From the NCBI GenBank assembly GCA_018881555.1, contig JACAXG010000070.1:3729616-3793615 (forward strand): DNA of 64,000 nucleotides, given 5' to 3'. The position numbers and the translations under genes are program-made. Below are positions 1 to 12,500 of the stretch, piece by piece. The notes beneath the pieces were generated by a model. The model had not been told where the DNA came from. It worked only from the letters and a program-made list of their open reading frames with translations, and searched no databases. The DNA comes from Amblyornis subalaris. Lineage: Eukaryota > Chordata > Aves > Passeriformes > Ptilonorhynchidae. Position 1 is the first letter of the stretch; each line of letters starts with the position of its first letter.

Positions 1-1237
1 AATACTTAAATTGATCTGTGACTGCATTAGAATTGTGATTTAACTTTACTGAATCTCGTATTTCTCTTAAAATTTTGTATCTGCTCAGTTTTGTCATCTT
101 GACACAAAATACCTTTTTCATCTTGGGGTAATTGGGGAAAGTTTTGATGTTGTATTTCCTGTTTCTATAGATTTTTTTTGTTTGGTTGGTTTTGGTTTTT
201 GTTTTGGGAGAAGGTAGAATACCCCTGGCACTCACGTCTTAGGTTAATTAGGGGTTGGACTAGAAGATTGTTCTAACTCACAGCAGTCTCTTTCAAGAGT
301 TTTGATTTGCTGTAAGGGAGAACAATGCTCAGTAATTCTGCTGCAAAAATCAATTTCTGCTTCTTTTCTTTTTGTCATTTTCCTGGTCGTATATAATAGT
401 CTTACTGAGTATGTGAATTTACTGTTTTGTATATGAACAGTATTATTTCCTGTGCTATTACTTTTACTCGACACAACTGAGGATCAAGTTGTGAGGATGT
501 TATTGTTCATCAGTTGTAGGGATGAGTTCTTCATCCAATCTGATTTAACATTGTCATTAATTACAAAAGGGCTGCATGAAAGCACAGATGGCACCAAATC
601 CATGTGGATTCCAACTGAAAAAACTGTTTAGAGGGTTCGATAGAGGAAAAACAGGCAAAGGAAATTATACTCATCCTTGAGACGTTCTGGCTAGTACCAT
701 GGGGATAGAATAATTGGAATTCTAGATGTTCAATATGAGAGAAAAACTTGGAAGGAAGATAGTGAGAGAAACTGTGGCTGTCAGTGAATTGCAAGTTAGA
801 TTAGAGCTTGTGTATGTGAATGAGCCAAAGAAAGTAAATGTGTTTTGGCCATATACATGGAGAAATTACACTGTGAAGAAGAAAGGCAATAGTTGGTGTG
901 GCCTGAGACTTATTTTAAAGTGCTAAATCATGGTATATTTCTAAAAGATGAGTTTATTGGAGAGCTGTCTTTGCTTTTTCTTTCACTTTTCTGTCTTGCT
1001 TGTCACCTTCCTTCCCATTTAGATGGCCTTTCTCAGGTGACAGCATTTCTAGGCAAGTTCAAAAAGCACATATGAGGAGCATTTAGAACTGTCGCTGTGA
1101 CAGTGATAGAGGTTGAGTTCAGGGTCAGATGTGCTTATATTCATTTGTTGAGTTCTGGTGGCTCAAGTGTGTATAGATGATCCAGTTTGTAAAGGCTTAA
1201 GTTATTTATCATAGTCTAATTCTCCCCCTTTTTTCAG

Positions 1238-1303
1238 TTTGATAACATGTCTAATAAGCTACTGGGTAATGATGAAGAAACCCAGCCCAGTCTATTCATT
1301 TGG
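1238..1303 (+). CDS. SLC30A6: SLC30A6 coding exon a
   Basis: 66 bases. Acceptor TTTTTTCAG and donor GG|GTAAGT. It enters one base into a Ser codon (AG|T carried over from the missing upstream exon) and encodes the peptide LITCLISYWVMMKKPSPVYSF, followed by two bases of a Gly codon. This matches the end of the second membrane span and the following loop of ZnT6. Confidence 0.93.
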
Positions 1304-4300
1304 GTAAGTACAAGTACAATAACAAGATGTAGTGTTTGATAATACAACATTTCATATGTTGCTGACAATCATTGCCTGGATCCCCTAGCAGCCATCAGTA
1401 ATAATCTGTATGTGAAAGAGCCTAAAAATAAGGAAGGCCAAGACTTATTGTAAAGAACAGTTACAGAGTAGGGGACAGACAGGAAGCAGAATTAAGAAAT
1501 GTTTAATTTTAAGGTGTCTCTGATGAGTGGAGTGTTGGCTTAAAAGAAACTGAAAATAATGCCTATTCCATAAAACTTCCAGTTTCTTCCCATCTGTCTG
1601 CTGTTGAAGGATTGGTAAGATTAGGTGTATCCTGCTGGTTCTTGCACAGAAAAGATTCTATTTGATGCATTTTCAATGTTCAGTGTTTCTAAAGTTAATT
1701 CTCAAATTTCAGGTTTGAAAGGTTTGAAGTTCTAGCCGTATTTGCCTCTACAGTTCTGGCACAGCTTGGTGCTCTTTTTATACTGAAAGAAAGGTAGGGT
1801 TATGTACTGTTTTCTTTGATTTTGTAGCATATGAAGATATGGTCCAGGTCAACAAAGCACATGCATTCTACAAGTGCTGTATGTAGAGAGATGTTTTAGA
1901 AAAAACTTAAGATTTTTTTAAAATAATGCTAAACCTTACTGCGTGCTTACGTTTATTACACTACATGTAGGCTTTAGATATAAAGATAGGAATTGATAAA
2001 TGTACTTAAACAGCTCGCTAGGAAAAGATTTAATGTTTTTGAGAATATTTTTTTCCAAAAAGTTGGGTAGTTAATTTAATGCATTCCCTTATGCATCTTG
2101 ACATTTTTAAGTTCATTAACAAATAAAACTTTTTTTTTTTTACTTCCGTTAGTTTGTGAAATAAAGCAGCTTCATAATATATCAAAGATCTGAATGTTTA
2201 AATCATCAACTTCTTCACTCCTTCAAAGTTTGCTCAAGTATTGATTCGACATACCATCTATGCTTGGAAGCATATGTATTTCAGGAGGTTAGCCTAAAAA
2301 TTTATTTTTGGTTTAAAAGATGAAGAGGCTTTTGTTAACATCTGGAATTTGAAACTGGGGTAGTGTGTCTTCTCTTTTTCTATTCAGGGCCTCTATTTTC
2401 TATATAAGGAGCTATGTTAACAACGTAGCAATTTTATACTATAAGGTCAATCTGTTGAGGTGACAGTACATTGGAAAGAATGACCCACTGTCAAAACCTC
2501 CAAGTTTTCCAACATCAATTTTAGGAAATTCCCCAAACTTAGGATGGTTTTTTTTGCTATAGCTGAAGCTCATTTGTTGATTTACTGGTGGGTAAAAAAA
2601 GATCTGTATCTTCACCACAGCATGCAATGTCTGCTTTATTTGACCTTGCTTAGTGTGAGGCTGTAAGTCAGGAATTCCAGACTTTGTTGTGGTCACCAAC
2701 AGAAGTGGTAGTGGTAGTAGCAGTATTTGTTGGCATGTTGATTTACAAGCATCTTTTTATCATGTAGGCAGCATTCATGGTACCTAGCACATACGTGGCA
2801 CAGTTTGGAAATATTTGGAAAATCTAAAATACATCTGCTTTGATTCAATATTAAATGCTTTCATTGCTTATAAAAATTGTTGTGCTTATTTAAGCAATCC
2901 ATTTTTTGCAGTACTGTCAGTTTTTGTTCATGAGTGGCAGCTAATGCTACAGAACTGTAAAAATATGCTTCAGGTATCAAGGCTTTACTGTATGAATATA
3001 ACTCACATTTTCAATTATTTTTGTAGTGCAGAGCGGTTTCTGGAACAGCCTGAGATACACACGTAAGAAATTATTTTGACATGTAAAATGTGTTATTGTC
3101 CCTTTATGTTTCTAGTTCTTAATCTAGCATGTATTAGTTATGCAGGTACTTTCAGTACCAAATTGCTTTTGGTATGCTGGGATTTATTTCAAACTATGTG
3201 CAAGCTATATTGGGAACATTTTTTTTCAAGGTATAATTGAAATGTAATGCTCATGCTCTCTGAAATGGTGATTTAACTATATATTGCTGGTTTTCCTAGT
3301 TCAGTTACTTTTGTTTCTTATGGCCTCTTGGAAGGTCTGGTACATGGAGGGGAAGTATGCTGTGGTCATTAGGGAATGGAAGGTGTTGCAAAGATGGTGA
3401 GGACTATAAAGAACATGGGGAAATGAAAAGAAGGTGTTATGGGGCAAAAGAATGGGATGTGGGACATGTGTTGAAGTTGTAGTTCTAGAAGAAGGATGGG
3501 GGCATGGGGCATAATTCCGTAGAAAGCTAAGCTTTTTTAGCTCTGCTGCTGAGGGAACAATGTGTTTATATCTTCAAAAGACAGATATATATGTGTGTGC
3601 ATATATGCAATTAGTTAAGAGCTGTTACTCAACATTATGAACATTATGTGACAACAGTAATNTACGAAGTTCAGTGATCTCGTATAACCCCTAAAATGAT
3701 AATACACTGCTGGTTATTAAGTATTACACTAGTTTATCCTACTTGGTTTCAGCCTCACTGAATGATACCAAACAAAGTATTTTGATACTAGTACTGGTAG
3801 TTATAGCTTGATAACAGGTTTTGTGATGATGTGAAATTAAGACACCTTTCCCCCTCCCTAGGGGACGACTGCTGGTTGGTACTTTCGTGGCTCTCTTTTT
3901 CAACTTATTTACAATGCTTTCCATTAGGAATAAGCCTTTTGCATATGTCTCTGAAGGTATGTGATAAATTAGACTATAAAAAGAATTGAGAAAAAAATAC
4001 TACTGTTCCTATTTTTATCCAGGTATAACTTGTCTGGTAACCTTCTTAACTAGTGTTACTGTTAATGTTACTGTTACTTCTGTTAATGTAATTTCATGTA
4101 GTAGAACTGCCATGTGATTTTCAACTCTAGTTTGCTTATAAGGCTCTGAGTAGTATGTAGTCATTAATATGATAAACCAACTATCATTTTAATGCTGGAG
4201 TACCCTTTGTTTTCTATCTTTTGAATTCAACTGGTGAAGGTCATGTGACAGATATCAGAACTTTGAAGACATTTTATGGATGTATTAATGGATTAAAAAT

Positions 4301-7300
4301 AAGTTAATGTAATCGTTCTTTTTAAAAGCTCTTTTACCTTTTTAATTGTGAAGTAAGTTTGCAATCGTTCCTCCTAACTTTAAATTTTCCATAGTTATAA
4401 ATACATATTATACATTATATTATATAAAAGATAATAGTTATAACCTGCAATTATATTTATGTTTAATCAGTTCAGATTATTATGAGAGATGGATGTTGTA
4501 CTTGCTGCCTGGAAAAGTCAGACTTTGGGCTTTTTTTCAAGTGTCAGGGTATCTGTTGAGATACGTTTACGCATTCACGTTGTATTTATTGGATTTTTCC
4601 CGTAAAATAAAATCTATGTGTACTTTAAAATGGATACCTTTACTTATAGTAACTTTATTACCTTCTTTCTTTTGCAGCTGCCAGCACAAGTTGGCTTCAG
4701 GAGCATGTTGCTGATCTTAGTAGAAGGTAAAGCTTTGTATTGCTTTTCAAAATCGTTGGCTTCTGGAAGGCAGTGTTGGTTTTGTGTGTATAATAACAAT
4801 TTGGAGGGGTATTGAGGCATAAACGGTTGTATTAGAGCTTTGAAATAGCTTTACCTACTGTAGGTCTCATGTATGGACTCCGGTGTAAACATTGTCTCCC
4901 ATATTTCCCAGATACAGCAATCTAACAGAAATACATCCTTTTGGGTATCTTTTCTTTTGAGTATATGTGTGCAATACTTTGTATGTCATTCTCCTTGGAT
5001 GAGATGAGGAAAACTAGCATTATCTTGTACATACTTGAACTGCATTTCGCAACATTCATTACTGAGTGATGTATTTTGTAATAATTTATGTTTATTTGCT
5101 GTGTGGGCTGACAAATTACTCAAATGGTTGAATTTAAATGTGATATATGAAACAAGTTATTTACCAAACCTTAGCTATGGAAACTCCTCACCTGTCTAGC
5201 AGGAANGTGGAAAGTCTGTGTCTCCCAGGGGTAGAAGCATTGTTGCTCATTCATCTTGTCTGTTAACTATCTTGCTTGTGTTGGATATCTCAATGCAAGA
5301 TAATGTTGTTTGCAAATAATTTTGTCAGATGTCAGGAAAGTTTATTTTAAACCACACATGTTCTTCCAAGTATCTGTCAGTATCAAAAGAAGAATGTTAA
5401 ATCAAGTTGTAAAACATGTTAAGTATGCTTCAAAACCCATCTGTTTCTGTGTGTTGTGATCTTTTTCACAGTTAAGGAAAGCAGAGAATGCTGACTTGTT
5501 AAACAGAAGAATCGATTTTATATGGGTACAGGATGTTACATCATCAGAACCAAATTCTGCAAAATATTTTGGAAGGCTAATAATTAGGTTGCCCAAGTAC
5601 CTAGAGTTTTAGTGTAAAGAAAAAAAAAAAGGTGGATAACAATCACAGACAATAGCACAGTTTCCCTTTTATCAGTGTAGAAACACAGTGTTATGGGGAA
5701 GGACACTGATGGATAACTTGAAGGGATCCCAGATCAAGAGTGTATCATTTCTACTGGGTTTTGAGATAACCTGTATACAGTTAAGCCAGTATTAAAAAAA
5801 AAATTGAATTAGTATGTATACAGCTATTTCAGATGTGTTATGTGAAGCAGTGCTGATGAAAAAATATCTGCACCTGTATATAATTATGTTGATTAAAATT
5901 CTTACAGGAGCAGGCCAGCACATGATGTCCAAACATAGGTTGGCTTTAACCATAGCAACAAAACTTTTCATGTTGTCTTTGCCTTTAAATTTTCCAGAAC
6001 GTGACATACACTTACATTCACTGGGAACTACAGAAACTCCTTTCTCTTTTCAAACTCGCATTAACAGGAGATAGCTATAAATAAGTAACTTTTCCCAGCA
6101 TTCTCTCCTGGGTTTTTTTGGTCTCCTCTTATTCAACTAGCTGGTCGTCTTCCTCCTTTCAGACTCCATGAATTAGTTAGCTTTGGCTTTAGAACACTTT
6201 TGCACAAGGTGGCAGATGGATTGAAGACTGGTGATATGCAAACCCCTCGACATAAATCTATGTAATTCTGATATCAAACCCACAACATAGTTGTGTTGCA
6301 TACACCTGATACAGCTGTATCATATAGCTATGATACCAGAAAAAAACACTTGATTAATTTTTGCTGACAGCAGCCTTTGAGCAGAGTTAGTAGGGCCTTT
6401 ACAGTACTCATCATATGCTATGACAGCAAGGTGTGTTAGAAGTCAGATGCTAAATAGTGGGTGTAATTTTGAGGTTTCGAAGTAATGATGAACAGGTGTC
6501 TGACAACTGCTTTTTCTGTTTTGTTGCAGTATTTGTGGAATCATCCCAGGATTGAGTAGCATCTTTCTGCCACGGATGAACCCTTTTGTTTTGATTGATA
6601 TTGCTGGAGCTCTGGCTCTTTGCATTACTTATATGCTCATTGAAATCAAGTATGTACAGTTGTTGTATTAAAACAGTAGCTCTTTTCATATCCAGTCTGT
6701 GGGAAAATATACTTTTTACATGAAAGGAATGATCTCATCTAGAGGTCTGTTTTGTATGAATGGCATTGCAATTCTGTGAATGCATTTGTCTATTTTTCAA
6801 GATGTATAGTTCAAGCGAGATTAGTATGTGTAATATTCTGTATGTGTATATAATTTAAAAGAATTAAAAATAGTCATAAGTAAATTCCTCTGCCTTTCAA
6901 AATTGTAAATATCTGTGTTTCTTTAAAATTGCTCTTTCTCCCTAGCAATTATTTTGCTGTGGACACAGCCTCTGCTATAGCAATTGCTTTGATGACATTT
7001 GGTACCATGTATCCCATGAGTGTCTACAGTGGGAAAGTACTACTCCAGGTAAGGCAGTGTCACAAAACAACGGATTTTGTGGTTTTGGTTTTGTTAGATG
7101 TCCTCATTTAGAAAAAAAACCCTTAAAATCTGTTTTAAGTTTGTGAATAGGAAACATTCCCATGGGAATTTGTCATGTGCTAGAAGGATTTTAAGTGGAA
7201 ATATCCATCATGAAGTCATAAGAATTTATTGTTTAATGCCGTTGGTCTCTTGTGTGGGGAGACCAGACTTAAAGGCTCTCTTACTTAAACAGGGCCACTT

Positions 7301-9572
7301 AATCTTTATTATAACTTTTGTCTTTTCTTTTCCTCTTCTTTTTGAAGACAACCCCACCTCATGTGATTGGCCAGTTAGATAAACTTCTTAGAGAGGTAAG
7401 TCAGTGGATAATACATAGCACAGTGTGTGCAGCTAACTAAATAAGCATTCAGGAATGTGAAGAATTTTTTGAGGAGTCCAAGAAGATTGCTAATTTTTTT
7501 TTTAATATTATTTTTTAGCTGCTTGTAGAAAATATGAATCTTGCTTTCAAAGATGAATAGTGTCATTTAGGTATCAGGAGCAAATCTGTTCAAGTAGGGA
7601 AGGCTTTTTTTTTAGATTTAGTATTTATTTAAATTTGAACTATCATTGAAGTGGTTTACAAATGTGAGTTGAAAGAGGAAAAGGAATACAGGCAGCTGTT
7701 GACTTACAGCCTATCGAGTTGAGAGCATACTGCAATTTGGCAGCAAGAAATAAGGTCCTTAAATCTTTTTTGATGGATTTTATGTTTAAGGGTAGCAAAA
7801 GTGCACTAGATAAGCAACAGTAACGTTAACAGACATCATCTGTTCTGTGTATGGAGCTTTTATTTCACTACTGAAAATTATTTGTTATTCAGTTATGTGT
7901 AAAAGTACATTTCTAAAGAGATTTGAAACTTCTAATTTATTTTCATATTTGTGGATGTTTATGTAAAATTAGGTTTCAACTTTGGATGGTGTGTTGGAAG
8001 TTCGAAATGAGCATTTCTGGACATTAGGTTTTGGCACTTTGGTAAGTTATGTCTTTATTGTCTTTCTGGCCTTTAAAAAAAAAAGGTTGTCAGATACTAC
8101 TTTAAATTTTTAATTTAAATGAAGTAAGATATTTCTTCTGAAATACTAACTTCAAAAAAATTTGATGGAGTCAGTACTCAGTCCTTGTGCTTTATTGCAA
8201 ACTTGTCCTCTCCTTTATATTTTTTAAAGCTTTGTTATTGGTTAATATTATTAATGTATACTGCAGCTGTGGCTTAAGGCATACATTTTGCAACTGTAGA
8301 ATTTCTTTCATATTTTGGCAGTGAAGAAAATCCCAAACAATAGAAAAGGTGGTTTTCAAAATGGTGTGTTAGTGTAAATTGTCTAGGAAGGGAGAAGATG
8401 AAAACTGTAAGCCTCCAGGCACCAAAGGTCCACAGTAGACAGTGGAATTGTATGTTTTCAGCATTTCTGGGGGAAAAGGTAGAACTACAGTTGTGTACAA
8501 ATAATTCTGTAAGCTGAAGGAAATGAATGGGGTTTTTTTGTGATACAGAATGATCACACAGAACTTGATTATTCCTAAGTTGATGCATGTAAGTTGTGAC
8601 AGCTGGAAAGTTAAGACTCTTAGAATATTTCTTTACTGAATTGTTCCAGTATGCTACCTTTCTTAAAACAACGAGAAAGGCAGCAGTTCTCACTTTCTGA
8701 TGTAAAAATAGCTTTCAGTTTTCTATTCTGCCCTTATGCCTAAATTTGGCATATGAAGTTTGTCTGCACTTTCTTCTTCTTTTGAGCCATTTTTTTCCCC
8801 TGTTTTTTGCCTTTCCTGCCATCACATTTTGTATTGTATAGTTTGGTTCTAAGACTCACTTTTCCTGAATTATGATCTTGATATATTCATAAGAGATTAA
8901 TGCTTTAGGAAGGATCAAAATGTATCCTGTAATGAGGTTCTTAATTTAGTCAGTAGTCTCCACTGCGAAAGGTCTTTGTGTAACTCTCTGTAAGATAGCT
9001 TACCTCTTCTTGAATGCATGTGGGGAATCTTTATTGAAGTAACAATTAACAGCCAACTTTTTATCACTTTCTAGGCTGGATCAGTCCATGTCCGAATTCG
9101 GAGAGATGCAAATGAACAAATGGTACTTGCCCATGTCACTAACAGATTGTACACATTGGTGTCTACCTTGACTGTTCAGATTTTCAAAGATGACTGGATC
9201 AGACCTACCTTATCATCTGTGCCTATTGCAAACAATATTCTGAACCTTTCGGATCATCATATTATTCCAATGCCGTCTTTGAAATCCGCCGATAATTTGA
9301 ACCCTGTAACGTCCACTCCAGCTAAGCCCAGCAGCCCACCACCAGAATTTTCTTTTAATACACCAGGCAAAAATGTGAGTCCAGTCATCCTTTTAAACAC
9401 TCAGACAAAGCCCTATGGATTGGGCTTTAATCATGGATCTGCACCCTACAGCAGTGTACTCAATCAAGGACTTGGAATACCGGGAATGGGAACAGCTCAA
9501 GGATTCAGAACTGGTTTTGCAAATATCCCAAGCAGATATGGAACAAATGCTCGTGGTCAGCCCCGACCATAA
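1238..9572 (+). CDS. SLC30A6: SLC30A6 (ZnT6) zinc transporter, 3' ten coding exons (5' partial)
   Basis: Cation diffusion facilitator family member. Known role: ZnT6 pairs with ZnT5 to load zinc into early secretory compartments and is thought not to transport by itself. Coding exons are 1238-1303, 1713-1793, 3027-3062, 3862-3956, 4678-4726, 6530-6649, 6946-7048, 7348-7395, 7973-8041 and 9075-9572. All have AG/GT borders and phases that join into one frame of 387 residues plus a split first Ser codon, close to the ~388 expected from human ZnT6 (461 aa). Membrane segments, a cytosolic CDF C-terminal domain (GQLDKLLREVSTLDGVLEV) and the family ending IPSRYGTN...GQPRP are visible. In the fifth membrane helix the usual HxxxD metal site reads FVLID, so the His is missing, as expected for ZnT6. 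The first ~73 codons lie before the window. It runs convergently with QPCT. Identity is very confident. Confidence 0.96.
1713..1793 (+). CDS. SLC30A6: SLC30A6 coding exon b
   Basis: 81 bases between AAATTTCAG and AG|GTAGGG. It encodes FERFEVLAVFASTVLAQLGA and LFILKE, the third membrane span of ZnT6, and ends two bases into a Ser codon. The phase fits both neighbours. Confidence 0.95.
3027..3062 (+). CDS. SLC30A6: SLC30A6 coding exon c (36-base micro-exon)
   Basis: Only 36 bases between TTTTTGTAG and AC|GTAAGA. It completes the split Ser codon and encodes AERFLEQPEIH plus two bases of Thr. The small size is compensated by strong splice sites, and the peptide is identical to the human segment as I recall it. 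Confidence 0.94.
3862..3956 (+). CDS. SLC30A6: SLC30A6 coding exon d
   Basis: 95 bases between CCTCCCTAG and GAAG|GTATGT. It encodes GRLLVGTFVALFFNLFTMLS and IRNKPFAYVSE, the fourth membrane span and the loop after it. Phase 2 in, phase 1 out. Confidence 0.95.
4678..4726 (+). CDS. SLC30A6: SLC30A6 coding exon e
   Basis: 49 bases between TCTTTTGCAG and AG|GTAAAG. It encodes (A)ASTSWLQEHVADLSR and ends two bases into a Ser codon. This is the short helix before membrane span five. Confidence 0.95.
6530..6649 (+). CDS. SLC30A6: SLC30A6 coding exon f (membrane span five)
   Basis: 120 bases between TTGTTGCAG and AA|GTATGT. It encodes ICGIIPGLSSIFLPRMNPFV and LIDIAGALALCITYMLIEI. Active CDF transporters have HxxxD here; this exon reads F-V-L-I-D, so the first ligand is absent, the feature that makes ZnT6 the non-transporting partner of ZnT5. 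Confidence 0.96.
6946..7048 (+). CDS. SLC30A6: SLC30A6 coding exon g (membrane span six)
   Basis: 103 bases between TCTCCCTAG and CCAG|GTAAGG. It encodes NYFAVDTASAIAIALMTFGT and MYPMSVYSGKVLLQ, the sixth membrane span and the entry to the cytosolic domain. It ends on a codon boundary. Confidence 0.96.
7348..7395 (+). CDS. SLC30A6: SLC30A6 coding exon h
   Basis: 48 bases, 16 codons, between TTTTTGAAG and GAGAG|GTAAGT. It encodes TTPPHVIGQLDKLLRE, the first helix of the cytosolic C-terminal domain. Confidence 0.95.
7973..8041 (+). CDS. SLC30A6: SLC30A6 coding exon i
   Basis: 69 bases, 23 codons, between AAAATTAG and TTTG|GTAAGT. It encodes VSTLDGVLEVRNEHFWTLGF and GTL, a beta-strand core of the CDF C-terminal domain. 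Confidence 0.95.
9075..9572 (+). CDS. SLC30A6: SLC30A6 terminal coding exon
   Basis: 498 bases, 165 codons plus TAA at 9570-9572, after acceptor CTTTCTAG. It begins AGSVHVRIRRDANEQMVLAH, continues through a Pro/Ser-rich tail (TSTPAKPSSPPPEFSFNTPG) typical of ZnT6, and ends GQPRP. The stop codon is embedded in the string TAATAAA, so an AATAAA hexamer overlaps the stop. Confidence 0.96.
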   Translation, partial: AGSVHVRIRRDANEQMVLAHVTNRLYTLVSTLTVQIFKDDWIRPTLSSVPIANNILNLSDHHIIPMPSLKSADNLNPVTSTPAKPSSPPPEFSFNTPGKNVSPVILLNTQTKPYGLGFNHGSAPYSSVLNQGLGIPGMGTAQGFRTGFANIPSRYGTNARGQPRP

Positions 9573-12500
9573 TAAACACCATTATTTATTGTACTTAAGG
9601 GTATTGACTTAATTCTTTTATTACCCAATTTTTATAAACATTTGGAATGTCAGATCATTCTAAATGTCTGGGAACAAGTGCATTGTTCATACTCATGAAG
9701 TGGTTAAATTGCAGTTTTTTTCTTTGCATCAGCANTAGCCTGTGTAATGCCACAGATATTTTCCAGACTTAAAGTACTTTACAAGTAGTTTTTATAGGGA
9801 GTCTNTTTCTACTCATCTTTTTTATCTACTTTTCTTCATTTATCCAAGAATGTATTGACATACAGCACAACTCCATAAGAGAGTAAAATTGTGATCAGGT
9901 AGCATTTTTTTTCTAATGAGAATTGCTTACTGAATGCTGAATAGCTGAGAGAATAGGAAATGGCAGAAATACAAGTTCCAATTTTCAGAGGTGATTGATT
10001 GCTATCTTAAGCCATGTTTTGGCCAAGTCAGAGTTAGTTTTTGGTTGCAAAAATCCTTCAATACTCATGTTGTGGCCATTGTGAAGACAATCTGGCATTT
10101 CAGATTGTAATTAATTTTGTGAGACCATGTTTTTACAGCGTTATTGATGCTTTTATAGAACTTCAGATGATTCAGCAACCATTTTCTAGTTGTAAGTATT
10201 CCATATTCATCTCTGATATTTCTTACTTTTTGGTTTAACTGCAGAATTATTTAGCAATATACTGGGAAATAAAATACTTAAAACTTAAGATTTTACAAGC
10301 ACCTCTTTTTTTACAATTAACCCTATTTAGGATACAGAGCAGATGACTGTATTGTTTCTGAAGCCAGTATTTAAATTTTTACTATGGAAAGTGTTCTATG
10401 ATTTGATCGTGACTTTGTATTTTTCCTGTTTGTATTTTTTCTGTGGTTTCAGAGGGAAAAGTATTTATTTATATTCCTGGTTTATATCCAGAGTACAGGT
10501 CAGTGATCGCTGACAGTTTGTAGTCACTGCTGGAGTGCTTAACCTTTGGGGCACACTTGGAACAAGACCACTTAACTTGTCTCTGCTTTTGCATTACTGT
10601 TCTACTGTACATCGAGGTGGCCATATTTCTCCAGGGCCTTTCTGAGAGAGCTCTTCCCTCTGATTACTGTCTTTTTTCTTCTCTGCTCTGACAACAGGGA
10701 AAGGCCTTTTAGAAATACTTCAGGGTTTTTTTCTGTTCTCCTGTGTGGTGTCTTATGTTACAATTGCTCCTCTGCACATTCTTCTGCATCTCTTGGCCAT
10801 GGAGGAACGGGTTGCCCATTGCTGTTGTTTCACTTGCAACTCAGGGTGCTATATATTGGCTTCCACCTTGTTCATCTGTATGCTAAGTCAGTCTTTGCAT
10901 TTGTCAGAGGTGGTTACATGGAGCTGTAGTATCTCAGGGATTCCAAAGATACTATGTTACCTGAAGATAATGGCTTTGATAAAGAAATCTTTCTCATGTA
11001 GATCTGTGTGGAGAAGACAGTCTTCATTTGAATTTTAAAGATCTGTGGCCTCTTCACTGGCTGAGGATTTTTTTTTCTGCGTAAGAACACTTCATTCTTC
11101 TTTTTTTCTATTTTTGCCCCCTCCATGACCTGTGTTTCTTGAGCCAGTGCACGGAGGACGGTGTCATTCTTGCAAAAGCAAGGTGGAGATGTATCTTGTG
11201 GGGATGTTTTAGGCTGAGGGTAGTGTCCAGACTGCCACTGGGATACTGTCCATGTAAGCTACAAGTAGGGAGTCTAGTTCTGTACTTCATTTGCAGCGAG
11301 AGTGAAAATTTCATTGCTGTGTTAGAAAACGTAATGACCCAGAAAACTTCATTTACAAGATTAAAATGAACTTACTAACGATTGGCTCTGTTTCTGTGAA
11401 GTCAGTATTATCTCAGTAATCACCTCTGTTTCATTATCCTNTCTTTCTCTGTAGTCTATTACACATGCCATTGCTGCATGGAAGTTCACTGAAGTACGGA
11501 ACACTTGAACAGATTCTCTGTACTTCTTGGGTGCTGAACTAGACTGCACTTTCTACAGCATCTGCAACACCTTAGAGCTAGCAGAATGTTTACAATACAC
11601 TACTCTTGTGTGGCCTATTTAAGAATTGTTCCTTACTCCAGTTTCATAATCCGACATACGCCCTTTTTCTGATATTTTCAATACATTGTATTATATTGAC
11701 TGCATGCTTACTTGTTTTTAGTAGAAAATTAAAGCTCCATTTTATTAAAAAATGAAGCTGATCTTTGATTTAAAATAAGAAGGGAGGGTGAGAATCCCAG
11801 AATTCTGAGTGCAATATAATCACTTTAACAAAAATATTTTTTGAGTGCTTGTTTACAATAATATATCAAATGTGCAGATGATAAAGATTCTTTTAGACAT
11901 TAGAACAGCTTTTTAGCTGCTTTATTGTTATGAATATATTAAGAATATTTGTTAAATCAGCACAGAGTAAAATGTCTCCTTTTATATGAGGAAAATAAAA
12001 TCAGTGTAATTCTTAAATGACAAGGGAAAAGTGGTAATTTGTGTACAAGATTTTGTAGTTATCTTTGTATATATATTGATTGTTTAAGTGACGCTCTCGG
12101 GTGATACTTCTCTGCTGCCCCAGCTAGAGAGAAAAGAGAACTGGTACTTGCTGTCATATCTGTCTACCAGTGGATTTGGCATTGTTACCCCCTAAAGCTG
12201 TTCCAACTGTGATTGCCCAGGATCACACCACTTGTAGGTAAATGCATCAAGCTTTAGAGAGTTTGAGGGGCAGGTACCATTATTTTAGGCTTAAGATTCT
12301 TGTGAGAAACTGCCTTGTCCTGATACAAGAGGAGCCAGAGCACCTATTACAATACAAATAGCTTATGTAATGTGGGGTTTTTTTTCAGCTTTATGTGTTG
12401 AGTGATGGTTCTGGAGTTCANTCTGTTCTGCATTCCCTTTACCCAGGTAATAACCACGTACACCTGTGGCATGCAAAGCCAGTGACAGCCTTTTGTGGGT

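Noticed and set aside
1..1237. Search for the preceding SLC30A6 exon (ending before ...FDLF)
   Set aside because: No matching peptide with a donor was found; the exon must lie upstream of the window.
8274..8693. 139-codon minus-strand open frame in an SLC30A6 intron
   Set aside because: No family resemblance; antisense within an intron with ordinary composition.
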